Both the position numbers and the translations under genes were made by a program. This document shows positions 17,078-26,872 of a stretch of DNA of 64,000 nucleotides, in pieces (position 1 is the stretch's first letter; each line of letters begins with the position of its first letter). Origin of the DNA: Desulfobacteraceae bacterium (GTDB lineage Bacteria; Desulfobacterota; Desulfobacteria; Desulfobacterales; Desulfobacteraceae); contig JADGEQ010000006.1 of the NCBI GenBank assembly GCA_016744295.1, positions 1-64,000 of the forward strand. Direction: 5' to 3'. The notes below the pieces were generated by a model that saw only the letters and a program-made list of their open reading frames with translations, made no database searches and was not told the DNA's origin.

Positions 17078-18127
17078 ATGTCTCAAAATAGAGAAGAGAA
17101 CCGCAGTCTGGTGCTGGCTTCCCGCCCCCATGGCGCCCCGGTTTTAGATAACTTCCGTCTGGAAAAAACACCCGTGCCCGTGCCCGCCGAGGGCCAGGTG
17201 CTGTTGCGTACAAGTTACCTTTCCCTTGATCCCTATATGAGGGGCAGGATGAACGATGCACGCTCCTATGCAGAACCGGTTAAAATTAATGAGGTCATGG
17301 TGGGGGCAACGGTTAGCCGGGTTGAAATCTCGTCTCACCCTGATTATAAGGCCGGGGACTGGGTGCTTGGCTATAGCGGTTGGCAGGATTATTTGTTGTC
17401 AGATGGTGCAGGACTCACTCCCCTGGGAAAAAATCCCAAAAACCCCTCCCATGCGCTGGGAATATTGGGCATGCCAGGGTTTACCGCCTATATGGGGTTA
17501 TTGGATATTGGGCAGCCCAAACAGGGAGAAACCCTTGTTGTTGGCGCTGCCACAGGACCTGTGGGCGCCACGGTGGGACAGATCGGAAAATTAAAAGGGT
17601 GTCGGGTTGTTGGTGTTGCCGGCGGCATGGAAAAATGCACCTATGCAAAAGAAGTGCTTGGCTTTGATGAGTGTCTGGATCACAAGGCCAAGGATTTTGC
17701 CCAACAACTTTCCAGGGCATGCAACAAGGGAATTGATATCTATTTTGAGAGCGTGGGGGGCAAGGTGTTTGATGCTGTTCTGCCATTGCTCAATGTAAAG
17801 GCTAGGATTCCTTTGTGCGGACTGATTTCCCAGTATAATGCAACCCAGCTTCCCGAAGGACCGGATCGCCTATCCCTTCTCATGGGCAGCATTCTTGTCA
17901 AGCGGATAAAGGTTCAAGGATTCATTATCTTTGATGACTATGGTCACCGTTACAATGAATTTGCAAAGGATATGTCCCAATGGTTGGAAGCAGGACAGAT
18001 AAAATACCGTGAGCAAATTGTGGATGGTTTGGAAAATACACCCCAGGCGTTTATCGGCATGTTGGAAGGTCAGAATTTTGGGAAATTAGTTGTCCGGCTT
18101 AATGATGCGTATAAGGTTAATAAATAG
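17078..18127 (+). CDS. NADP-dependent oxidoreductase, MDR/CurA-like
   Basis: A 349-aa zinc-independent medium-chain dehydrogenase/reductase of the leukotriene B4 dehydrogenase/curcumin reductase (CurA) group. Seen: LRTSYLSLDPYMRGRMND, GDWVLGYSGWQDY, GMPGFTAYMGLLDIGQPK, and the nucleotide-binding GAATGPVGATVGQIGK. The zinc-ligand cysteines of alcohol dehydrogenases are lacking. These enzymes reduce the double bond of enones with NADPH. AAGGAG lies upstream of the ATG. Together with the OYE gene and TetR it forms an electrophile- or enone-detoxifying unit (inference). Confidence 0.9.
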   Translation: MSQNREENRSLVLASRPHGAPVLDNFRLEKTPVPVPAEGQVLLRTSYLSLDPYMRGRMNDARSYAEPVKINEVMVGATVSRVEISSHPDYKAGDWVLGYSGWQDYLLSDGAGLTPLGKNPKNPSHALGILGMPGFTAYMGLLDIGQPKQGETLVVGAATGPVGATVGQIGKLKGCRVVGVAGGMEKCTYAKEVLGFDECLDHKAKDFAQQLSRACNKGIDIYFESVGGKVFDAVLPLLNVKARIPLCGLISQYNATQLPEGPDRLSLLMGSILVKRIKVQGFIIFDDYGHRYNEFAKDMSQWLEAGQIKYREQIVDGLENTPQAFIGMLEGQNFGKLVVRLNDAYKVNK

Positions 18128-18213
18128 AGTCGGCGTTATTTTGATTTGGGACGGGCTGTTTTAACTTTGTCCGACCCATGGCCAATGTCAGAGGATTACA
18201 CACCTATAAAAAC

Positions 18214-18252
18214 AAAAAACTATCTTGGTGAATTTATCCCGGATAGTTTTTT
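18214..18252 (+). terminator. Rho-independent terminator (bidirectional type)
   Basis: AAAAAACTATC (18214-18224) pairs with GATAGTTTTTT (18242-18252) around a 17-base loop, followed by further T residues. It ends the OYE/MDR unit and could also serve the minus-strand gene that stops at 18289. Confidence 0.7.
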
Positions 18253-18288
18253 GTTTTTTTTACTATGTTTTTTTCCAAGGGGTGTTGA

Positions 18289-19812
18289 CTATAAAGCCGC
18301 CAGCAGTGTTAAAAATAACAGAAGGCATCCGGCTGCCTGGAAAATTTTTTGTTTTGTTTTTGTGAATCGCCAGGGCGGGAAAAAAAAAGCAATACTGAAC
18401 CCCGAGCATACATAAAAAATTTCGAAAAACTTCTCATTGCCCGGTGCCCATGCCAGTATCAAAGATATCAGATAAAAATAAACAAAAAAGGAAATGGCAA
18501 TAGATTTAAGCCTTCTTGTGCCTTTTGCCATGGCATACACCAGGGCCGGAATTACCAGGAAAAATCCAACAGGCCCGAATGAAAACATCCCTAGGGGATG
18601 CCATGTTAAATGAAATACCTGGATTGCACCGCTTTTGCCCAAAAATGGTATTACCGAAACATCATAAAGGGATTGTAAATTTTCTGCCATGCTCCATTTG
18701 AAAATTTTATCGAAAAATAATTCCATTGGAGCTGCAAAATTTAACCCTTCAAACAAATATCGTATGGAATTTGCCAGGGCGCCCTGGATCCCGTCGGGAT
18801 TGAAAGAAATGGCTGAAAAGATACCCGGCCAGTCGCTTTTGTTAAAATGATTGGACAAAAAAAGCCAGGATTGTGAAAAAATGGCAGCCGGCACAATGGC
18901 AAAAAGGGCATAGGGGTTTTTCACCAGGATGCTTTTCCATGTAAGCGTGCCGTGCCGCCTGAAAAGAATCACCCAGGACAGCACCAAAAGAATCGGCCCA
19001 AAGATCATGCTGGAAATATTTTCAGATATGGAAAAAAAGAGTCCCAGGATCAATAAAATAAGATCTGTCAGGTTCGGCAATTCTACACATCGGTACACTG
19101 CCAGGATACAAAACAGGGTCACTGCAACAGAGATGATCTGGGTATTCGGATATATTGCCTGGACAACAAGCCTCGGCATGGACATGACCAAAATGGCTGT
19201 TGTAAATGAGGTTGTCTGCCATGAATACCGCCTGGCAAGGGCATAGGTGGAAAATCCTATGGAAAGATAGGCTAAAAAGCAAAAGATTCCTGCACCGGCA
19301 TTTGAGCCAGACCTCAGAAATGTATTAAACAAAATAAGGTGATTAACCGGGAAAAAACCGGGAAAATTAGCATCAGCTGCAAGTGAAGAAAAACCGCCTT
19401 TTTCATAAAGGGCAATGGTGTAAAGGTCATTTTGAAATTCTTTGGGGACAGGTAACAGCCCATGGATTGCCATGTATACGAGAGATACCCCCAAAAAAGA
19501 GAAGGAGATGGGATTTTCAGTTCCAAATTTTTTTAAGGTGTTCACCAGGTTGAAGATCTGGGTACGATGCCTGAAAATCAGGAAAATGGACCCCACGAGA
19601 AAAAAGATTTCCACACCATTGGAAATAATTGAATAGCCGGTTATAAAAGATATCTGATGGATAAAAGAGAGCAGCATGAAAATTGTGATAATGGCATATG
19701 CAGCAGATTCTGCAAAACTATTTCCCTGTTTGCGAAATATAAAAAATGAAGCAGAACAGAGGCAAAAAATTTTGGCAAAAATCAGTATCCCAATCAAAAT
19801 ATCGGTTATCAT
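18289..19812 (-). CDS. Polytopic membrane protein, unknown function
   Basis: A 507-aa protein with about eleven to thirteen hydrophobic segments spread through its length, no cytoplasmic domain and a single longer soluble loop (about 120-160, EFQNDLYTIALYEKGGFSSL) after the third or fourth helix. A large loop early on, with an FPGFFPVNHL segment, is reminiscent of GT-C-fold glycosyltransferases, but no catalytic motif can be named with confidence. A short region separates it from the Cys-rich gene upstream. Recorded as an uncharacterised integral membrane protein. Confidence 0.65.
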   Translation of the reverse strand: MITDILIGILIFAKIFCLCSASFFIFRKQGNSFAESAAYAIITIFMLLSFIHQISFITGYSIISNGVEIFFLVGSIFLIFRHRTQIFNLVNTLKKFGTENPISFSFLGVSLVYMAIHGLLPVPKEFQNDLYTIALYEKGGFSSLAADANFPGFFPVNHLILFNTFLRSGSNAGAGIFCFLAYLSIGFSTYALARRYSWQTTSFTTAILVMSMPRLVVQAIYPNTQIISVAVTLFCILAVYRCVELPNLTDLILLILGLFFSISENISSMIFGPILLVLSWVILFRRHGTLTWKSILVKNPYALFAIVPAAIFSQSWLFLSNHFNKSDWPGIFSAISFNPDGIQGALANSIRYLFEGLNFAAPMELFFDKIFKWSMAENLQSLYDVSVIPFLGKSGAIQVFHLTWHPLGMFSFGPVGFFLVIPALVYAMAKGTRRLKSIAISFFVYFYLISLILAWAPGNEKFFEIFYVCSGFSIAFFFPPWRFTKTKQKIFQAAGCLLLFLTLLAAL

Positions 19813-19900
19813 CTGGATGGATCCGTCAATTTGTTCGTCCCAGGTAGATAAGCTTGTACCTCGGCTTGTATCTTTTCTTGGATTTTGGATGTCATGGCAA

Positions 19901-20245
19901 TCAGCACTCTTTGGACCTTTTTTTTTGCAATTCTTTTTCCTTTAGATGGTCTCTTATCTCCTTCATAAAATCCTGCATATCCCGGGCAAGGGTTTCACAT
20001 TCCGGGCAATAGACTCGTTTAAACATTTTGTCATGGCAATCCAGCTGGTGCCTGAACCAGGGGATATAGGGAGAGCCTTTGCAAAATTTTTGTCCGGTAT
20101 ATTGGGCTATGGGACACCCGATGCAGACTAAAAAATAATAAATTCTACAGGGAGGGCAATCCAGCACCCCGCCGTCAGACCCTTTTTTATCTATGATTCT
20201 TTGCCATTTTTTCACCGCAGCTTCCATGATGCTAATTTTATTCAT
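19901..20245 (-). CDS. Cys-rich small protein, unknown function
   Basis: A 114-aa protein with cysteines in DCPPCRIYYFLVCIGCPI, KFCKG, DCHDK and YCPEC, arranged as CxxC pairs that could bind an iron-sulfur cluster or zinc, and a charged helical C-terminus (about 80-114). AAGGGA stands eight bases before the ATG at 20245; the in-frame ATG at 20254 abuts the same site and is less likely. I do not recognise a named family. It lies just downstream of the histone-deacetylase-like gene. Confidence 0.6.
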   Translation of the reverse strand: MNKISIMEAAVKKWQRIIDKKGSDGGVLDCPPCRIYYFLVCIGCPIAQYTGQKFCKGSPYIPWFRHQLDCHDKMFKRVYCPECETLARDMQDFMKEIRDHLKEKELQKKRSKEC

Positions 20246-20265
20246 GATGTCCATCCCTTAATTCA

Positions 20266-21315
20266 TTATATGAAATTCCAAGAATGCTTGTGTACATCAA
20301 TGCAGCGTCGAACCACATAGGCCATCTTTTTTTTGTCTGCTTTTGCTGCCATTGCACTGACATTACAGCAGTTAATACCGGCCATTTCCTTTAAAACCGC
20401 CTTTACCGATTCAGAAAGGGCATTGCAATTATAACCGCCCTCAAGACACATCACCAATTTTCCCTGGCAGACCTTGTCAGCCATTTTTTTTAGTGATCCT
20501 GTCATCCCTGCAAACCCTTCAGCCGTAAGGAACATGCCCCCCATTGGGTCTTTTTTGTGGGTATCAAATCCTGCTGAAACCAGAATCAGTTCCGGCTGGA
20601 ATTGTTCTGCCACAGGCGTGAGCAATTGCTCAAAAATGGCCGTATATTCTGCATCTCCATACCCCCTCGGAAGGGGTAAATTTATAGTATATCCTTCCCC
20701 CGGGCCTGAACCCCTATCGGTGAAACTTCCCGTTCCAGGGAAAAGTTTTGCCTGGTGAACTGAAAAAAACAAAACATTGGGATCCCTTGCAAATGCATGC
20801 TGGGTTCCATTTCCGTGGTGAAGATCCCAGTCGACTATCAGTATTTTGCCTAATTTTAAATTTGTTTGGGCAAAAATCGCCCCCAGAACAATGTGGTTGA
20901 ACAGACAATAGCCCATGGCCCGGCTTTTTTCACTATGATGTCCCGGGGGTCTTATCAGGGCAAAGGCATTGGCTATCTTTTTTGCCGCTACCCGGGAGAT
21001 GGCGCTGAATAATGAACCTGTGGCATAAAGCGCTGCGTCAAAACTATCTTCACTTGCGTGGGTGTCCGCCGTAAAGGCGATGAGTTCCTTGCCTTTGGTT
21101 TCAGCAATTTTCCCAAAATACTCGGGGGTGTGGAAAAGAAGAATCTCCTCTTTTGTTGCCTTTCGGGGGAGAACATCAACAAAAATCTCCTGCATGTCAG
21201 GGTCATTCAGCATATGATAAATGTCTTCAAGTCTTTGGGGGGTGTCAGGGCAACCCTCCCCGGGACGATGTTTTAAAAATATCTCTCCTTTTACGATGCC
21301 GGTTTTCAATTCCAT
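20266..21315 (-). CDS. Histone deacetylase-like hydrolase (AcuC/APAH type)
   Basis: A 349-aa zinc-dependent deacetylase of the bacterial HDAC-like family (acetoin utilisation AcuC, acetylpolyamine amidohydrolase). Catalytic residues are visible: the His pair in RPPGHHSEK (126-127), the zinc ligands in VDWDLHHGNGTQ (about 164-166), the second Asp in VSAGFDTHKKDPMGG, and LEGGYN near the C-terminus. The ATG at 21315 has GGA at suitable distance; 21324 is an alternative. Substrate may be an acetylated small molecule or protein. It is followed by the Cys-rich gene. Confidence 0.9.
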   Translation of the reverse strand: MELKTGIVKGEIFLKHRPGEGCPDTPQRLEDIYHMLNDPDMQEIFVDVLPRKATKEEILLFHTPEYFGKIAETKGKELIAFTADTHASEDSFDAALYATGSLFSAISRVAAKKIANAFALIRPPGHHSEKSRAMGYCLFNHIVLGAIFAQTNLKLGKILIVDWDLHHGNGTQHAFARDPNVLFFSVHQAKLFPGTGSFTDRGSGPGEGYTINLPLPRGYGDAEYTAIFEQLLTPVAEQFQPELILVSAGFDTHKKDPMGGMFLTAEGFAGMTGSLKKMADKVCQGKLVMCLEGGYNCNALSESVKAVLKEMAGINCCNVSAMAAKADKKKMAYVVRRCIDVHKHSWNFI

Positions 21316-21330
21316 TGTTATCATCCAAAA

Positions 21331-22191
21331 TTAAAATTTTAGGGGAATGGTCAGCACGGCGCAGGGTAACTGCCGAAGCAAGGCTGCGGTTGTGGTGGTG
21401 ATAATCCTGTCCGGCCGGTCATCAATTCCTGCTATGATCAAATCAGCACCATGGTTTTTTGCATACACAGATAATTCTTCACCGGGGACGCCATGGAGAA
21501 TATGGGGGGTGCCCGGCATAAATTTTTTTAATCTTAACGATAATTTTTCTGCCAAACGGTTTTGCATCTGGTCATAATGCCCGGAAGATTTTGCCATTAG
21601 CTTCTCATTCACCGGAGATTCCATGACATGGACCAAACAGATCTTTGAAGTGAATTTTTCTGAAAAAGCCAGGGCATATTTCTTAAGGTAAGAATCGGAT
21701 TCTCTCAAACCACAGGCGATGACAATATTTTTGATGCTTAATTTGGATCTGCCGGAATCGGTTTGCGGGGGGATCACCAAAAGCGGCTGCAGGAGAGTTT
21801 GCGCCATCCGTCCTACCACCGAACCCATGAGAAACTGTTGAAAACCGGATAAACCTAAGCTTGCCGCAATGACAATATCTGCCCTCACCTTTGTTGCTGC
21901 CTTTGCGGTTTCAAGAACTGGATCTCCATAGGTGATTGCCGAATCCCATTTTATGTCTGCCCCCTCCATTCGTTTTTTTAATTTTTCCCGGGCGCTTTCA
22001 ATGGCTTCTTTTTTTTCACCACCCCGTTCAAATTCAATTTGCCTGGCCACAGATCCCCGGGGAGGCTGCACGGCATGGAAAATAAAAAAAGAAGCGTCAA
22101 ACCGTAAACAAAACTCTATTCCCCGGGCAATGAGAGGTTTGGACGCCTTTGAAAGGTCGGTTGCACAAAGTATTTTTTTTATATTGTCCAT
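21331..22191 (-). CDS. Tandem universal stress protein
   Basis: A 286-aa protein of two UspA domains. The first opens with MDNIKKILCATDLSKAS and ends with the nucleotide-binding pattern GLSGFQQFLMGSVVGRMAQ; the second begins KNIVIACGLRESDSYLKKYALAFSE and ends HGADLIIAGIDD-containing ATP-loop. The start at 22191 matches the family's usual N-terminus; the frame continues upstream to 22272 but only through a stretch that overlaps a response-regulator remnant on the same strand. Confidence 0.85.
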   Translation of the reverse strand: MDNIKKILCATDLSKASKPLIARGIEFCLRFDASFFIFHAVQPPRGSVARQIEFERGGEKKEAIESAREKLKKRMEGADIKWDSAITYGDPVLETAKAATKVRADIVIAASLGLSGFQQFLMGSVVGRMAQTLLQPLLVIPPQTDSGRSKLSIKNIVIACGLRESDSYLKKYALAFSEKFTSKICLVHVMESPVNEKLMAKSSGHYDQMQNRLAEKLSLRLKKFMPGTPHILHGVPGEELSVYAKNHGADLIIAGIDDRPDRIITTTTAALLRQLPCAVLTIPLKF

Positions 22192-22237
22192 TTTCCTGGT
22201 CCACCTCATTTTACCGCGCCACCTGATTTTCCGCCGG

Positions 22238-22348
22238 TTATTTGAAACCATCGACAATGATTTCAAAATCATTTCTTTTTAGCAATTTTGCCAGAACTTT
22301 CCTAACAGGAGCTTCATCATCAATAATTAATATTTTAGTCCGTTTCAT
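22238..22348 (-). pseudogene. Truncated response-regulator receiver domain (36 codons)
   Basis: Starting at an ATG at 22348 that overlaps the end of the hybrid kinase, a 36-codon frame reads MKRTKILIIDDEAPVRKVL and on to a TAA at 22238. It is the beginning of a CheY-like receiver: first beta strand, the two acidic residues (IIDDE), first helix and second strand. It stops before the phosphorylated Asp, the conserved Thr/Ser and Lys, so it cannot be a functional receiver. The 14-base overlap with the kinase stop indicates it was once translationally coupled to it. No continuation in another frame was found. It looks like a deletion remnant. Confidence 0.75.
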
Positions 22349-25300
22349 TTTTTCGAGATTGATTAAGCACTTCCCTTATTTTTGAAATCAATTCATCTGT
22401 TAGAATCGGTTTCTTAATATATTCTTTGATGCCAATAGACTTAGCCATTTCAAAATCAACTTTTTCACTAAATCCTGAACACATAATGATGGGGATATCT
22501 GGTCGTATTTTTAATAAATTTTTAGTAAGTTCCGTCCCTGTCATAATGGGCATTGCCATGTCGGTAATGACAAGATCAAATTTATCAGGCTTATTCTTAA
22601 ACAATTCCAAGGCTTCAGTACAACTTGTTTTTCCGGTTATTGTATAACCCATCCGTTCAAGAACTCGAGTCGCCAATTTAACAATACTTGCTTCATCATC
22701 AACAAACAAAATATTTTCAGTCCCGCCCGGAGGCTTTTCCTTTATCAGCTTTTGCTCAACCTTTTTCAATGGAGTTGTCACCGGCAAAAAAACGTCAAAA
22801 ATAGAACCTTTGCCAGGGCTACTTTCTACAGATATATTACCTTTATAATTGGTAACAATTCCATGAACTACAGATAAACCAAGCCCGGAACCTTTTCCGA
22901 GTTCCTTTGTAGTAAGATAAGGTTCAAAAATTTTATCAATAATTTCTTTTGGAATTCCAATCCCATTGTCATGGACTCTTAAACATATGTATTCTCCTGA
23001 TGGTAAATTTAAATAAGGTGATGGTTTTTTTTTATTAAGTCTGATTATTATTGTGCCCCCATCCTCTTCCATTGAATGATAGGCATTGGTGCAAAGATTC
23101 ATGACGATTTCATGTATTTCAGTGGCATCGCAAAGGACATAGTCTTCTCCATCATAAAGATGGCTTTGGATATCAATATTAGCAGGAATAGTTGATCTCA
23201 ATAGCTTCATGGCCTCTTCAACCACAGGTTTCAAAACGATTGGTTTCAACCTTTGTTTTTCCTGCCTTGCAAACAGAAGAATTTGTTTGACCAAATCCCG
23301 TGCGCGTTTTGCACCATCTAATATATCTTGCAGATTTTCCTGCACTTCATGCGTCTTTGGAAGATCCTCCATTGACATTTCTGTAAAACCGATAATCGGA
23401 TAAAGGATATTATTAAAATCATGGGCGATACCGCCTGCCAGTGTGCCGATGGATTCCATTTTTTGAGATTGGCGATATTTTTTTTCCAATTGCGTTTTTT
23501 CTTCTTGGGCCAATTTCTGGTCAGTAATATCTAAAACAATTGCGGCAAATAACGATTTGTATTCATGTTTCAGAAGCTGCAAATGAACTTCCACATTATA
23601 GAGAGATCGATTCTTACGTTTATGAACTGTCTTAAAAACAACTCTTTGTTTTTCTTCTTTAATCAAAGGTGCGATGATTTTTGCAATCGATTCTGCTGAG
23701 ATTTCAGGTGTTATATCGAGGGCTGTCAATTTTTTAAGCTCTTCCATTGTATAGCCCAGGTTATGCATGGCAGCTGGATTTACTTGAACGAATTTAAATG
23801 TAACCATGTCAAACAGATATATTTCATTTAAAGAGTCTTCAAATATACGACCAAACCGTGCAATTTTGTCCTCTGCTCGCTTACGCAAGGTAATGTCTGT
23901 AAATGACCCAATTATAGATATGGTTTTCCCATTCTTAACAACCGGCGCTTCGTAAACTTCTACGCAAACTTTTTTACCGTTTTTGTGTATCAATTCTAGC
24001 TCATGTGCAGATTGCCGTTCACCTGTTTCTATGGCATTCATGGTGTTTTCTAATGCCGTCTTATTCATAGGATGATCAGATACAAAATTTTTCCACTTCA
24101 CCTTTGCTTCTTCTGGAGTATACCCCAGAATATTTTTAATATGTGGACTGACATAAGTTACAATCTGATCTACACCATGGGAATAATGTACGATCGTACT
24201 GTTATCAAAGATATTTCTGATTTTTTCTTCGCTTTCTACCAGCTCTTTAGTTTTGGTTTTTACTTCCCTTCTAAGTGAATATGTTAATAAAAAATAAAAA
24301 ATTATACCAATAATTATAATCGCAAGGATAATTACGGTTGTAGAATACCAAATTTGATTTATATTTCTTGAGACCGATTTAAGAGCTTCTTCCTGGTCAA
24401 TTTTAACAACAAGCCCGGCATCAATCTCATCAATATACTTTGTTACAGCAAATACAGGAGCCCCCCTATAATCAACATAGTTCCAAAATTCTCTTTCATT
24501 TTTTAACAATGCCTGTGTTATGGGAATATTAATATCTTCCTTCGGAATTATATCTCTTGCTTCAGCTTCTGCCGTAAATCTTCTCTGTGTAAAAAATACC
24601 GCATCTCCATTTTTATCTCTGTATGCAAGCAAACTTTCTCCAGTCTCTCCAAGCCCTTCTTTTTTAGAAATTATCTCATGAATATGATTAAGATTTTGCC
24701 TTGCAACTAATACTCCCTCATTATAGGGAACCGAGATTGTAAATGAAACTTCTCCCATAGTTTCAGAAGGATAAAGTGGTTTTATAAAAAGGCCTTCTTT
24801 TAAATTTTTAAAAGAAGGGTCTGTTGAACGAGAAAAACCAATATGTGAAATGTTTGACGAATGTGTTATTTTCCCATTAGCGCCGATTATAAAAACCGCA
24901 GAAAAATCTTCCCCTAATTTAACTATTTTCATTAAATCTTCATTTGAAATAGCCTTTCTGGAACTTAAAACTTTGAATGCGCTTTTTATATGGGTGATAT
25001 GCTGTTTAATGTTCACATGCTTACTAGAGGCAGTAGCCCTCAGCGTATCATAATAATTCTCAATTGCAGATTTTTTCAAATTTTTTGTTATATTGTATGC
25101 ATTGAAAATAAATAATCCGATGATCAATATTAAGGCCATCGATAGAACAAGCATTATGGCATTTTTTTCAAATTTAATTATCTTTAGTTTATTGAAGATT
25201 AATAAAAGTAAAACAACAACAATTAAAATCCCCAAAACCCAAATCATGGGGAATACTAGAAGGCTTTCTTTTTTCTTTTCCGGTGGTCCAATTTTATCAT

Positions 25301-26504
25301 ACTCATCTAAATAAGCTGTGGCCGCAACCCACAACCCAACCCCGTCGGCAGGTTTTTTCTTAACAGTTTTTATATATACATACTTGTCTTTAATGGCCCC
25401 ATCTAAATCTGGGAACTCATATTTTCCAGAAACATCATGCCCTCCCTTTGCCTGTTCTAAAAGCCCCCACATTACCGGATAGTCCTTACTCATGCCCTCA
25501 AACTTACGGCCGATTAAATCCTTATTTGGATGAAAAAGAATAACTAAATTATTATGATCAGAAACTGCTGTATAACCTGTTTCTCCAACCGGTTGAATTG
25601 CAATTTTCTGAAATTTTGGATCATTTTGCAAATCTTTCAATGTTTTATCAGGGTATGCACTTAAATATATCTCGACTTGCCTGGCAACGTCTTCAGCTTT
25701 TTGTTTTATTGCTTTTTTTGCATAAGAAAATGGCTCTTTTTCTATGATTTTCATTTTTAAATTTGGCAAACCAAACCATTTGTCATGAATTATATCAAAA
25801 GTTCCATTGGTGATAATTAGTGACAGCCCGTCATTAAGGATAGTTAATAATTTCGTATCCCCTTCTTTTACTGCAAATGTAAAATCTTGTTTATATGTAT
25901 CTATTCTGGATATAGAAATAACATTTGTAATACCCAGTCTTTCGATTAATTGCGTGCCTACTATTTCCAGCACAACCACTGCATCATGTTTGCCTTTTGA
26001 AAGCAAATTAAATGCATCTTCAAATGACTCAGTTCTTATAATGTGTTTTGATACATTTTCCCGTAAGAGAAATTCTTCTGAATTATCACCTTTCATAACT
26101 AAAATTTCTTTGTCTGCCAGATCTTTCAAGGTGTTGATACTTGTCTGGTCAGTTCTTACAAAAATCCCGCCATAATTTGTTTTGTAAGGTACAGAAAAGT
26201 CATAAATTTTTTCACGTTCAGGCGTTCTGCCCACAACGGGCAATACTTGAATTTTCCCCTGGGCTAAATCTTGTTTTATCTTTATCCATGGGCCTACATA
26301 GAATTCAACATTCACACCAACTGCTTTAAGACTTGCTCTTAAAAGTTCAACAGAAAAACCACCTGCTTCGCCTTTTTCAGTAACAATAGAATATGGTGGA
26401 TAATCATATTCGGATGCAGATTTAATGGTTTCGTGAGCATAAACTGCATTGGTAAAGAACACCGCTATTAAAATAGATACAAGTGATAATGTTCTCTTAA
26501 TCAT
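22335..26504 (-). CDS. Multi-sensor hybrid histidine kinase
   Basis: A 1389-aa sensor. From the N-terminus: signal peptide (about 1-23); family 3 solute-binding domain (about 25-250); a Cache-like region with SAYPDKTLKDL and HPNKDLIGRKFEG (about 265-415); two membrane helices (about 425-490, FPMIWVLGILIVVVLLLL then MLVLSMALILIIGLF); a second extracellular Cache domain (about 500-720); a third membrane helix; two PAS domains (about 785-1000); HisKA with GGIAHDFNN (phospho-His about 1028); HATPase with N-box, DNGIGIPKEI and GKGSGLGLSVV; and a C-terminal receiver with phospho-Asp in LVITDMAMP (about 1315). Codon and base composition are markedly AT-richer than the neighbouring host genes, suggesting acquisition. 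The ligand may be an amino acid, inferred from the binding domain only. Confidence 0.9.
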   Translation of the reverse strand: MIKRTLSLVSILIAVFFTNAVYAHETIKSASEYDYPPYSIVTEKGEAGGFSVELLRASLKAVGVNVEFYVGPWIKIKQDLAQGKIQVLPVVGRTPEREKIYDFSVPYKTNYGGIFVRTDQTSINTLKDLADKEILVMKGDNSEEFLLRENVSKHIIRTESFEDAFNLLSKGKHDAVVVLEIVGTQLIERLGITNVISISRIDTYKQDFTFAVKEGDTKLLTILNDGLSLIITNGTFDIIHDKWFGLPNLKMKIIEKEPFSYAKKAIKQKAEDVARQVEIYLSAYPDKTLKDLQNDPKFQKIAIQPVGETGYTAVSDHNNLVILFHPNKDLIGRKFEGMSKDYPVMWGLLEQAKGGHDVSGKYEFPDLDGAIKDKYVYIKTVKKKPADGVGLWVAATAYLDEYDKIGPPEKKKESLLVFPMIWVLGILIVVVLLLLIFNKLKIIKFEKNAIMLVLSMALILIIGLFIFNAYNITKNLKKSAIENYYDTLRATASSKHVNIKQHITHIKSAFKVLSSRKAISNEDLMKIVKLGEDFSAVFIIGANGKITHSSNISHIGFSRSTDPSFKNLKEGLFIKPLYPSETMGEVSFTISVPYNEGVLVARQNLNHIHEIISKKEGLGETGESLLAYRDKNGDAVFFTQRRFTAEAEARDIIPKEDINIPITQALLKNEREFWNYVDYRGAPVFAVTKYIDEIDAGLVVKIDQEEALKSVSRNINQIWYSTTVIILAIIIIGIIFYFLLTYSLRREVKTKTKELVESEEKIRNIFDNSTIVHYSHGVDQIVTYVSPHIKNILGYTPEEAKVKWKNFVSDHPMNKTALENTMNAIETGERQSAHELELIHKNGKKVCVEVYEAPVVKNGKTISIIGSFTDITLRKRAEDKIARFGRIFEDSLNEIYLFDMVTFKFVQVNPAAMHNLGYTMEELKKLTALDITPEISAESIAKIIAPLIKEEKQRVVFKTVHKRKNRSLYNVEVHLQLLKHEYKSLFAAIVLDITDQKLAQEEKTQLEKKYRQSQKMESIGTLAGGIAHDFNNILYPIIGFTEMSMEDLPKTHEVQENLQDILDGAKRARDLVKQILLFARQEKQRLKPIVLKPVVEEAMKLLRSTIPANIDIQSHLYDGEDYVLCDATEIHEIVMNLCTNAYHSMEEDGGTIIIRLNKKKPSPYLNLPSGEYICLRVHDNGIGIPKEIIDKIFEPYLTTKELGKGSGLGLSVVHGIVTNYKGNISVESSPGKGSIFDVFLPVTTPLKKVEQKLIKEKPPGGTENILFVDDEASIVKLATRVLERMGYTITGKTSCTEALELFKNKPDKFDLVITDMAMPIMTGTELTKNLLKIRPDIPIIMCSGFSEKVDFEMAKSIGIKEYIKKPILTDELISKIREVLNQSRKNETD

Positions 26505-26872
26505 TTACTCTCTTCCTTATATTTTAAAAGAATAAAAATCGTGTTGTATTTGAACCAAATTAAAACAGGGATGAAGCCAAAGACTCGCTTACACTACTAA
26601 TCATGAGAGTTGCGGAAAAGATCAATGCCCAATAATAACAGCCGCAAGTGTTGTCAAGATAATCACTCCCCACAATCGAATGAGTTTGATAAAAGAATTT
26701 TTTTTGTCATTTTATCTCTGTTTTATTTAGCCTTGTGTCAGCCTGACATTATGCTTTACAGCGAATATAGCAAAAAAATAATTGAAATTCCTTTAAAGTC
26801 CTTATTCATGACGTTTCAATTATTTAATAACGCGAATGATATCGTGAATCATAGTTGAAAATAGAATAAATG
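26505..26872. other. Gene-poor AT-rich stretch upstream of kinase
   Basis: This 368-bp host region holds the kinase promoter area, in which I could not place a convincing -35/-10 pair. One plus-strand 82-codon frame (26610-26858) has one hydrophobic segment but no ribosome-binding site or family resemblance, so I do not call it. The prophage target site lies at its end; the stretch continues at 62062. Confidence 0.5.
26868..26872. repeat. Target-site duplication AAATG, phage right side
   Basis: AAATG abuts the phage right end TGTCTGG. The same five bases follow the left end at 62057-62061. Five-bp duplications are the mark of Mu-type transposition. Confidence 0.85.

Noticed and set aside
22192..22272. 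N-terminal extension of the universal stress protein
   Set aside because: Basic 27-residue extension without family match, overlapping the receiver remnant; MDNIKKIL is the usual family start.
26610..26858. 82-codon plus-strand frame upstream of the kinase
   Set aside because: No ribosome-binding site, no family resemblance, AT-rich region where random frames are short but possible.
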